From contig JAFXAP010000013.1 in assembly GCA_017516965.1 (NCBI GenBank), positions 1-64,000 on the forward strand: a DNA stretch of 64,000 bases, written 5' to 3'. This document shows positions 53,257 through 59,803 of the stretch, piece after piece. Positions within the stretch are counted from its first letter, which is position 1. The number at the start of each line of letters is the position of its first letter. Source of the DNA: Clostridia bacterium. GTDB taxonomy: Bacteria > Bacillota > Clostridia > Oscillospirales > Acutalibacteraceae. Made by a program: the position numbers and the translations under genes. The notes below the pieces were generated by a model that saw nothing but the letters and a program-made list of their open reading frames with translations, was not told the DNA's origin and made no database searches.

Positions 53257-53291
53257 AAAAAATCACTAACCGGTCAGGTTAGTGATTTTTT
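53257..53291. terminator. bidirectional terminator, overlaps the AraC stop codon
   Basis: Perfect 15-bp stem AAAAAATCACTAACC / GGTTAGTGATTTTTT with a GGTCA loop, between converging genes; the AraC-type gene ends within it. Confidence 0.9.
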
Positions 53292-54089
53292 ATATTCAAG
53301 CGGAGATATGCCCAAGGTATTTTTAAACACATAGCCAAAATACTCTACCGAATTATAACCACTGGCAAAAGCTATTTCCTTTACTGTAAGGTCGGTGCTG
53401 TCAAGCAGATTGCAGGCATATCTAAGTCGCACAGTGTTAAGATAATCCGAAAAAGAAATTCCCATCTTTTTTGTAAATTGAACACCTAAATAATTAGGTG
53501 TAATATTACAGTGTTTCGCAAGGTTATTTAGTGACAGCGGTTCTCTGAAATTATTGTGTATATATGCCACCGCTTTTTGCAAAAGCGATGGTATAACTGT
53601 ATTTTCATCCTGTGATGAATTTCTTATAACTGTGATAATAATTTCGGCAATCAAATTTTTAATTAATATTTCACTAAAAAGCCCGCCACGTTGTTCCTCT
53701 CGCTTTAAAATATTAAATAACTTAATGATATGCTGGATTTCACTTTCATCTAACGTACAACAAAAACGATTATAACTTAAAAACAAAAAATCATTTAATT
53801 TTTTCGGCAAAACATTTTCATTAAATTGCAGTTTTAGCATCTTCATATCATCCTGTGCTTGTAACTCGTGAAAATCATAAAACGACATTAAATAAATACT
53901 TCCACGTGTTAACGTGTATTTTTTATTGTTATAAATATGCTCACCCGTACCATCAAGCACAATTTCAAGTTCAAAATAATCGTGCCAATGCGGCGCAAAG
54001 TATTCACCGTTTTTTAAAAAGCGTTCTTCTATATAATAATCCTTGTTGTGCTGAAGCGAAGACTGAAACTTGTTTATCTGCTTTGACAT
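53274..54089 (-). CDS. AraC-family regulator with N-terminal cupin domain
   Basis: Regulator of 271 residues from ATG 54089 (MSKQINKFQSS), behind GGAG. An N-terminal cupin has FAPHWHDYFELEIVLDG, with the metal- or sugar-binding His-x-His, and RGSIYLMSFYDFHEL. The C-terminal part has two HTH motifs: LSLNNLAKHCNITPNYLGVQFTKK and VKEIAFASGYNSVEYFGYVFKN, then LGISPLEYK. It faces the ROK/beta-mannosidase/SIS operon, whose promoter has a good -10 but no -35, as expected for one needing an activator. It is therefore the likely mannoside-responsive activator of that operon. Confidence 0.9.
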   Translation of the reverse strand: MSKQINKFQSSLQHNKDYYIEERFLKNGEYFAPHWHDYFELEIVLDGTGEHIYNNKKYTLTRGSIYLMSFYDFHELQAQDDMKMLKLQFNENVLPKKLNDFLFLSYNRFCCTLDESEIQHIIKLFNILKREEQRGGLFSEILIKNLIAEIIITVIRNSSQDENTVIPSLLQKAVAYIHNNFREPLSLNNLAKHCNITPNYLGVQFTKKMGISFSDYLNTVRLRYACNLLDSTDLTVKEIAFASGYNSVEYFGYVFKNTLGISPLEYKKSLT

Positions 54090-54117
54090 AAAAACTCCTA
54101 AAACATTGATTTTCTTA

Positions 54118-54146
54118 ATTTTATCATAGATTATCTTATTTTTCAA
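54118..54146 (-). promoter_or_regulatory. promoter of the AraC-type gene
   Basis: Minus-strand TTGAAA (54141-54146), 17-bp spacer and TAAAAT (54118-54123). On the opposite strand, TATAAT (54162-54167) faces the sugar operon with no proper -35 at 17 bp. Confidence 0.65.
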
Positions 54147-54188
54147 CAGTTCCTTTTGTTATATAATAAAGCCAAGGGAGTTGAAAAT

Positions 54189-55133
54189 ATGATTGGCTTT
54201 GATATTGGCGGCACAAAATGCGCAGTGAGTATCGGTGAAGAAAAAGACGGCGTTATGCGTATTTTTAATAAAAAGGTAATCCCCACCGACCACAACATTT
54301 CAGGTTATGATATGATAGATAAAATGTGCGCCCTTGCCGAAGAAATGACCGATGATTTCAGCAGTATTGGTATAAGTTGCGGCGGACCGCTTGACAATAA
54401 AAATGGTATTATAATTTCTCCGCCTAATCTACCGCGATTTAAAGATATAAAAGTAGTAAATTATCTTAAAGAAAGATATGGTGGTTTTGTAAGGCTCGAA
54501 AACGATGCTGATGCCTGCGCTTTTGCAGAATGGAAATATGGCGCAGGAAAAGGCTCACAAAATATGATTTTTTTAACCTTTGGCACAGGTATGGGTGCAG
54601 GGCTAATACTCGGCGGAAAACTCTATTCAGGAACTAATGGCAACGCAGGTGAAATAGGTCATGTGCGCATGCGTGACACCGGTCCTATGGGTTATGGTAA
54701 ATACGGTTCTTTTGAAGGTTTTGCAAGCGGTGGCGGTATAGCTCAAATGGCAAAATCTGCCGCAAGAGAAAAATTATCACAAGGCGTATCACCGTTATAC
54801 TGTAAAAACCTTGACGAGTTAGATAATGTCACGGCACAAAAGACTGCCGAAGCCGCATATAAAGGCGACAAAACCGCAATAGACGTTTACCGTAAATGCG
54901 GCGAAATGTTAGGGTATGGGCTATCAATTTTAATTGATATTCTTAATCCCGAAAAAATTGTTATTGGAAGCATATACGCAAGAAGTCGCGACTTGCTACA
55001 AGAAACAATGATGGACGCATTAAAAAAAGAAACGCTTGCTCCATCACTTTCGGTAGTAGAAATACTACCTGCCGAATTGGGCGAAAATCTTGGTGATTAC
55101 GCCGCGTTATCTTTAGCAGCAGACAACCATTAA
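54189..55133 (+). CDS. ROK-family sugar kinase or regulator without the zinc cysteines
   Basis: ROK protein of 314 residues from ATG 54189 (MIGFDIGGTKCAV), behind AAGGGAG. The ATP phosphate loop is DIGGTKC, the sugar-binding Glu-Asn-Asp is LENDADACAFAEW, and the second phosphate motif LTFGTGMGAGLI. No HTH precedes it, so it is probably a kinase. The usual ROK zinc motif (C-x-C-G-x-x-G-C-x-E after GH) is replaced by GYGKYGSFEGF: all three cysteines are missing while His and Glu remain. It starts an operon with beta-mannosidase and a SIS isomerase, so mannose or N-acetyl-hexosamine is a plausible substrate. Confidence 0.87.
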   Translation: MIGFDIGGTKCAVSIGEEKDGVMRIFNKKVIPTDHNISGYDMIDKMCALAEEMTDDFSSIGISCGGPLDNKNGIIISPPNLPRFKDIKVVNYLKERYGGFVRLENDADACAFAEWKYGAGKGSQNMIFLTFGTGMGAGLILGGKLYSGTNGNAGEIGHVRMRDTGPMGYGKYGSFEGFASGGGIAQMAKSAAREKLSQGVSPLYCKNLDELDNVTAQKTAEAAYKGDKTAIDVYRKCGEMLGYGLSILIDILNPEKIVIGSIYARSRDLLQETMMDALKKETLAPSLSVVEILPAELGENLGDYAALSLAADNH

Positions 55134-55143
55134 GGAGAAAAAT

Positions 55144-57588
55144 ATGAAGCAGTTAATCGATTTAAACGGTAAATGGGAACTTTATATTGCACCGCATAAT
55201 CAGGTAAAAGGAACCGACATTCACTATAGCGAGGTTTTAAACCCTCAAAAATTACCCCAAAATATTGATTTTATTAAAATTGATGCCGAGGTTCCCGGCA
55301 ACTTTGAGCTTGATATGCAAAGAGCAGGATTGCTTCCCGACATATTTATGGGGACCAACACCCTACTTTGCCAACAATACGAAAACCGCCACCTCTGGTA
55401 CATAAAAGAATTTACACTTGATAGGTTATCAGATGGCGATGCATTTTTACGTTTTGAGGGTATTGACACTTTTGCCGACATATATCTTAACGGCGAATTT
55501 ATAGACTACAACGATAATATGCTTGTTGAACACGAATATCTTGTGAATGATTATCTAAATTTAGGTACAAATAAAATCGTTGTTCATATTCATCCTACTG
55601 TAATTGAAACTCGCGAGTACGAAGAAAACGCTCTGGCAGTGGGGCTTCCCTATAACGAAGATTCTTTACACGTGCGCAAGGCGCCATATATGTTCGGTTG
55701 GGACATTATGCCCCGCACAGTATCGGGCGGACTTTGGCGCGGTGTATCACTAATAGAAAAGCCCAAGCACCGTATAGACGATTTTTATCTTGGTACTGCC
55801 AATATGAATTTAAAGCATAAAACAGCGCAGCTTTCGGGGCAAATTCGCATACATACCGATGATGATTTGCTTTCAGATTATGAAGCTGTTGTAACGGGTG
55901 TTTGCGGCGACTCACATTTTGAGCATAGCGTTCGTTTTTGGGGCGTTAACCGCAATTTTAGCATAAGCTTTAGCGGCGCTGAATTTTGGTGGCCGCGTGG
56001 CGAAGGTGAGCAAAACCTTTACGATATAGAGGTAAAGCTCTACCGCAAGGGCGAGCTTTGCGACACCTGCAAAACACGCATTGGCATACGTCTTATCGAG
56101 CTTGTTCGCACTTCGGTGGTAGACGAAAACGGTATTGGTAAGTTTGAATTTTTAATCAACTGCAAAAAAGTATTTATTATGGGTACCAACTGGGTGCCGC
56201 TTGACGCATTCCCCTCTCAAAACGAAAAGCGCGTTATAAAGGCGCTCGAAATGGTAGAGGACATTGGTTGCAATATGATTCGACTTTGGGGCGGTAATAT
56301 TTACGAAAGCGATACCTTTTATAATTGGTGTGACGAGCATGGTATTATGCTGTGGCATGACTTCATAATGGGTTGTGGTTACTACCCGCAATATGAAGAG
56401 TTTTGCCAAAAATTACGCGAAGAAGCGATTGTTGCTGTAAAGCGACTCCGTTCACACGCTTCTATTGTTTTATGGGCGGGTGATAACGAATGTGATGCAT
56501 TTTATACCTATGCTTATAAAAACGGAAATCGTCTTGATCCAAATCAAAACGTACTTACCCGTAAGGTTTTGCCCGAAGTTTTACGCGCTTACGATGGTTT
56601 CAGACCATATTTGCCAAGCTCACCATACATAGATGAAACTGCATTTTCTTTAATTGATAAACTCCGCCCTGCCGAAGATCATCTTTGGGGACCACGCAAC
56701 TATTTTAAGAGTGATTATTATAAAAATGCAACAGCGCTTTTTGCATCCGAAACAGGCTTTCACGGATGTCCATCCGTTGAGTCTATAAAGAAATTTATTA
56801 CCCCAGAAAAACTGTGGCCAATCATTTTACCAAACGGTCGCCCTAACGAAGATTACATTGTTCACGCGGCAAGTATGGAAACTGAAAACATTGGTCATTA
56901 TGAATACCGTATAGCATTAATGCTTCGTCAAGTGGCAGTACTCTTTAGCGATATGCCGGACGGCAACACAGGACGAGCTACCGCACAAGAATCTTGCGAA
57001 TATTTTGAGCGAATGAAATCTCTGTTTGGTGATGGCGTAGAGGCACTTGACGGTATTGCAAAGGCAAGTCAGATTTTCCAGGCAGAAGCCTTTAAGTTTA
57101 TGATAGAACGCTTCCGCATACGCAAAGCCACACACGGCGGTCTAATTTGGTGGAACCTTTTAGACGGTTGGCCACAAATTTCCGACGCGGTGGTCGATTA
57201 CTACTTCACAAAAAAACTTGCCTACGACTATATTAAGAACTCACAGCAACCGCTTTGTCTTATGTTTGATGAGCCCGACGATAACAACACGCTAAACCTA
57301 TTTGCCGCAAATGAAATTCCGCAAGATAAAACCTTTAGCTATAAGGTTACCCGTATTAACGACAATGTGGTTGTTTGCAGTGGTGAAAGCACAGTTGAAG
57401 CCAGTGGAATTTTGCAGCTTGATGCCGTAACGGTCGACCCAGAGAAAAAAGAAATATTCCTTATAGAATGGGAATTCGACGGTAACACCTACCGCAATCA
57501 TTTTATTAATAATATTCGCGGCATAGACTATAATAAATATATTGATTTCTTAAACAAAACTAAAATTGGTCATTTCGAGGGATTTTAA
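55144..57588 (+). CDS. GH2 beta-mannosidase
   Basis: Exo-beta-mannosidase-like enzyme of 814 residues. An N-terminal sugar-binding beta-sandwich (LNGKWELYIA ... VPGNFELDM) and an Ig-like domain lead into the TIM barrel, which has RLWGGNIYESDTFYNWCDEHGIMLWHDF, typical of GH2 mannosidases. The acid/base Glu is E449 in LWAGDNEC (W-x-G-x-N-E in the family) and the nucleophile E536 in FASETGFHG. No signal peptide, so it acts on imported mannosides. It lies 10 bp after the ROK gene with AAGGAG and 1 bp before the SIS gene. Confidence 0.91.
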   Translation: MKQLIDLNGKWELYIAPHNQVKGTDIHYSEVLNPQKLPQNIDFIKIDAEVPGNFELDMQRAGLLPDIFMGTNTLLCQQYENRHLWYIKEFTLDRLSDGDAFLRFEGIDTFADIYLNGEFIDYNDNMLVEHEYLVNDYLNLGTNKIVVHIHPTVIETREYEENALAVGLPYNEDSLHVRKAPYMFGWDIMPRTVSGGLWRGVSLIEKPKHRIDDFYLGTANMNLKHKTAQLSGQIRIHTDDDLLSDYEAVVTGVCGDSHFEHSVRFWGVNRNFSISFSGAEFWWPRGEGEQNLYDIEVKLYRKGELCDTCKTRIGIRLIELVRTSVVDENGIGKFEFLINCKKVFIMGTNWVPLDAFPSQNEKRVIKALEMVEDIGCNMIRLWGGNIYESDTFYNWCDEHGIMLWHDFIMGCGYYPQYEEFCQKLREEAIVAVKRLRSHASIVLWAGDNECDAFYTYAYKNGNRLDPNQNVLTRKVLPEVLRAYDGFRPYLPSSPYIDETAFSLIDKLRPAEDHLWGPRNYFKSDYYKNATALFASETGFHGCPSVESIKKFITPEKLWPIILPNGRPNEDYIVHAASMETENIGHYEYRIALMLRQVAVLFSDMPDGNTGRATAQESCEYFERMKSLFGDGVEALDGIAKASQIFQAEAFKFMIERFRIRKATHGGLIWWNLLDGWPQISDAVVDYYFTKKLAYDYIKNSQQPLCLMFDEPDDNNTLNLFAANEIPQDKTFSYKVTRINDNVVVCSGESTVEASGILQLDAVTVDPEKKEIFLIEWEFDGNTYRNHFINNIRGIDYNKYIDFLNKTKIGHFEGF

Positions 57589-57589
57589 T

Positions 57590-58204
57590 ATGGAAACTTT
57601 ATCTGAACTTATAACAAGATACCCCCTGCTTTCTTCTTGTGAAAGCGAAATAAATCAGGCTGCCAACCTGATTATAAAGGCTTTTGAGAACGGCAATCGC
57701 CTTTATATGTGCGGCAATGGCGGCAGCGCGGCTGACGCCGACCATATTGTAGGTGAGCTTATGAAAGGTTTTCTTAAAAAAAGGCCTTTAACCGAAAAGC
57801 AAATTGCACAATTTGATGACAAGCAGTTAGCCCTTGGACTTATGCAAGGGCTCCCTGCAATATCGCTTCATTCGCAAACAGCCTTTTTAACTGCATTCTT
57901 AAATGACGAGGACCCATCACTACTATATGCGCAAGCGCTTTACGCTCTTGGCAAAAAGGACGATGTACTGCTTGCTATTAGCACCTCGGGTAATTCACAA
58001 AATGTAGTAAACGCGGCAAAGGTTGCTCGCGCCATTGGATGTAAAACAGTTTCTCTTGTTGGCGCTAAAAGTTGCAAGCTTGATACACTTTCAGATGTCG
58101 TTATTCACGCTGACCAAAGCGATACCTACCGCATACAAGAACTGCATCTGCCAATCTATCACTATTTATGCGCAGCGGTCGAAGATTACTTTTTTAAAAT
58201 TTGA
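57590..58204 (+). CDS. SIS-domain sugar-phosphate isomerase, GmhA-like
   Basis: Protein of 204 residues from ATG 57590 (METLSELITRYPLL), one base after the beta-mannosidase stop. It is a single SIS domain of the sedoheptulose-7-phosphate isomerase (GmhA) type: YMCGNGGSAADADHIVGEL at about residue 40, and LLAISTSGNSQNVVNAAKVA, the phosphate-sugar loop. The closing HLPIYHYLCAAVE is also GmhA-like. Heptose synthesis is not otherwise seen here, and the gene sits in a sugar-catabolic operon. It may thus isomerise a hexose or other sugar phosphate made by the ROK kinase. Family firm, substrate open. Confidence 0.85.
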   Translation: METLSELITRYPLLSSCESEINQAANLIIKAFENGNRLYMCGNGGSAADADHIVGELMKGFLKKRPLTEKQIAQFDDKQLALGLMQGLPAISLHSQTAFLTAFLNDEDPSLLYAQALYALGKKDDVLLAISTSGNSQNVVNAAKVARAIGCKTVSLVGAKSCKLDTLSDVVIHADQSDTYRIQELHLPIYHYLCAAVEDYFFKI

Positions 58205-58281
58205 ATATAAATATCAAATTTACACTTGATTATTTTGTCACGTTATGATATAATACAGTGCGTTGTCGAGAGATAACTTAT

Positions 58282-58358
58282 GCGCTGATAGCTCAGTTGG
58301 ATAGAGCATCTGCCTTCTAAGCAGAGGGTCGGGGGTTCGAATCCCTTTCAGCGTGCCA
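58282..58358 (+). tRNA. tRNA-Arg(TCT), reads AGA
   Basis: A 77-nt tRNA with encoded CCA. The acceptor GCGCTGA pairs with TCAGCGT (first pair G-U). The D-arm contains AGCTCAGTTGGATAGAGC. The anticodon stem TCTGC/GCAGA encloses CTTCTAA, anticodon TCT. The T-arm GGGGG-TTCGAAT-CCCTT is regular apart from two G-T pairs. A terminator follows within 10 bp. Confidence 0.96.
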
Positions 58359-58362
58359 ATTC

Positions 58363-58396
58363 TAACGGAGTAGTACCCTTAGATACTACTCCGTTA
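58363..58396 (+). terminator. terminator after tRNA-Arg
   Basis: Perfect 13-bp stem TAACGGAGTAGTA / TACTACTCCGTTA with an eight-base loop, followed by TGTTTTAT. Confidence 0.85.
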
Positions 58397-58426
58397 TGTT
58401 TTATATGAATAAAAGGATGTGATTAT

Positions 58427-59056
58427 ATGCAAACAAAATATATGACAATAGTTTTTGATGATGGTCCGCTCCCCTTTATGTGCGAAATGGTGGATCTGTT
58501 TAACGAATTTGGCTTTAAAGCAGGTTTTGCCGTAATGGGCGCCAGAATCAATGACGATACCGAATATATGTTAAAATATGCTGTAGATAACGGTTTTCAG
58601 CTTGTTGGTCACTCACACGCGCATCCAAGGCTTGAAACTGTATCACACGAGCAGGTAATCAAAGAAATGACCGAGCCTATAGCCGACATTAAAAATCGCA
58701 TAGGTTATGATATAAAAAATTGGGCAAGATTGCCAAACTTGTGCCTTGATGAACAGGTACTTAAAATATGCAAAGATTTAAATCTTATATTATTAGGTCA
58801 CGGTATGAAGTGCGGTCACGACTGGACTCCTGACGCTAACGCTGATGAAATAGCGCAAGAAACACTTGATACTGCCTGTGACGGCGCGATTGCCTGCATG
58901 CACGTGCGTGAGCAGACCTACATAGCACTTAAAACAATTTTACCAGAACTTAAAAGACAGGGTTATCAACTTGTAAACCCCGATGAATTATTTAAAATAA
59001 AAGGTAAGACAAAAATACCTTTTGGTGTGCATATACATAACGTAAATGATATATAA
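58427..59056 (+). CDS. polysaccharide deacetylase-like (CE4) protein, apparently cytoplasmic
   Basis: Protein of 209 residues, the catalytic domain alone. CE4 motifs are present: IVFDDGP (base Asp and metal Asp), VGHSHAHP (two metal His), WARLPN in the place of R-x-P-Y, the Asp-Trp in CGHDWTP, and a final His in CMHVRE. There is no signal peptide or membrane anchor, whereas most family members act on wall or chitin outside the cell. The substrate may be a soluble intracellular amide. The start is ATG 58427, behind AAAGGATG. Single gene with its own terminator. Confidence 0.85.
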   Translation: MQTKYMTIVFDDGPLPFMCEMVDLFNEFGFKAGFAVMGARINDDTEYMLKYAVDNGFQLVGHSHAHPRLETVSHEQVIKEMTEPIADIKNRIGYDIKNWARLPNLCLDEQVLKICKDLNLILLGHGMKCGHDWTPDANADEIAQETLDTACDGAIACMHVREQTYIALKTILPELKRQGYQLVNPDELFKIKGKTKIPFGVHIHNVNDI

Positions 59057-59060
59057 ACAT

Positions 59061-59092
59061 AAGCATCTACTGCAAATTTGCGGTAGATGCTT
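59061..59092 (+). terminator. terminator after the CE4-like gene
   Basis: Arms AAGCATCTAC / GTAGATGCTT around an inner GCAAATTTGC dyad, followed by TT and A/T-rich sequence. Confidence 0.8.
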
Positions 59093-59119
59093 TTAAAATT
59101 TTAAAAATAAAGAAAAAAA

Positions 59120-59149
59120 TGTAACAATGCACAAAAATTACCTATAATA
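59120..59149 (+). promoter_or_regulatory. possible sigma-G-type promoter of the spore protein gene
   Basis: TGTAAC (59120-59125), 16-bp spacer and CTATAATA (59142-59149) roughly resemble the forespore consensus (TGnATA / CATnnTA). The match is loose; a sigma-A -35 is absent. Confidence 0.35.
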
Positions 59150-59220
59150 AACCAACAAATATTTCACAAGATAATACTGCAAACGCAAACAAAATTTGTG
59201 TATGTAAGGAGTGAAATACG

Positions 59221-59406
59221 ATGGCTAAAAACGTAGTACCAGAGGCTAAAGAAGCACTCAACCGTTTTAAGATGGAAGCTGCTAACGAAGTAGGCGTAAA
59301 TCTTAAGCAGGGTTACAACGGCGACCTCACCTCTAAGCAGGCAGGTTCTATCGGCGGTCAGATGGTTAAAAAGATGATCGAATCTTATGAAAACAGCATG
59401 AAATAA
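59221..59406 (+). CDS. alpha/beta-type small acid-soluble spore protein
   Basis: Spore DNA-binding protein of 61 residues that coats and protects DNA in the forespore. It has the SASP layout: PEAKEALNRFKMEAANEVGV, where the germination protease normally cuts at E-I-A and here reads E-A-A, then YNGDLTSKQAGSIGGQMVKKMIESYE, which matches the conserved C-terminal signature. AAGGAG lies 10 bases before the ATG. Its presence is direct evidence that the organism, or a recent ancestor, forms endospores. Confidence 0.95.
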   Translation: MAKNVVPEAKEALNRFKMEAANEVGVNLKQGYNGDLTSKQAGSIGGQMVKKMIESYENSMK

Positions 59407-59435
59407 GTTGTAGATAGATACAACTAACCGCATTG

Positions 59436-59466
59436 GCGTCGGCAGTTAATATCTGTCGGCGCTTTT
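59436..59466 (+). terminator. terminator after the SASP gene
   Basis: GCGTCGGCAG pairs with CTGTCGGCGC through two G-T pairs around a seven-base loop, followed by TTTTTC. Confidence 0.8.
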
Positions 59467-59539
59467 TCAAAAAAAGAGTATATTTTTTAAAAAACACACT
59501 CAAACTAACTATATAACTTTTTAAAAAGAGGTGAATTAA

Positions 59540-59752
59540 ATGTTTGATAAGATTTGTTTAGCGCTTTCAATCATAGGTTGTCTTAACTGGGGTCTTGTAG
59601 GTATTTTTAGTTTTGACCTTGTAGCGTGGATTTTTGGTGGCACTGGCGCAATTTTAAGCCGTATAGTTTACACCGTTATCGCACTGGCAGGTGTGTGGTG
59701 CATATCACTACTTTTCAGAAGCGAACACGCTCACCATCAGGTAGCCAACTAA
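59540..59752 (+). CDS. DUF378 small membrane protein
   Basis: Protein of 70 residues with two membrane helices. It has the DUF378 pattern: an N-terminal helix with ALSIIGCLNWGLVGIF, the mid-loop FDLVAWIFG, and the second helix SRIVYTVIALAGVWCISLLF. It ends in the His-rich tail EHAHHQ. Function of the family is unknown. AAGAGGTG precedes the ATG and a strong terminator follows, so it is a single-gene unit next to a spore gene; a spore role is not shown. Confidence 0.9.
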   Translation: MFDKICLALSIIGCLNWGLVGIFSFDLVAWIFGGTGAILSRIVYTVIALAGVWCISLLFRSEHAHHQVAN

Positions 59753-59756
59753 ACTT

Positions 59757-59785
59757 AAAACCGCAAAGTTTTACTTTGCGGTTTT
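59757..59785. terminator. bidirectional terminator
   Basis: Perfect 12-bp stem AAAACCGCAAAG / CTTTGCGGTTTT with a five-base loop between converging genes. Confidence 0.9.
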
Positions 59786-59803
59786 AAATTTTATACAAAA
59801 ATA

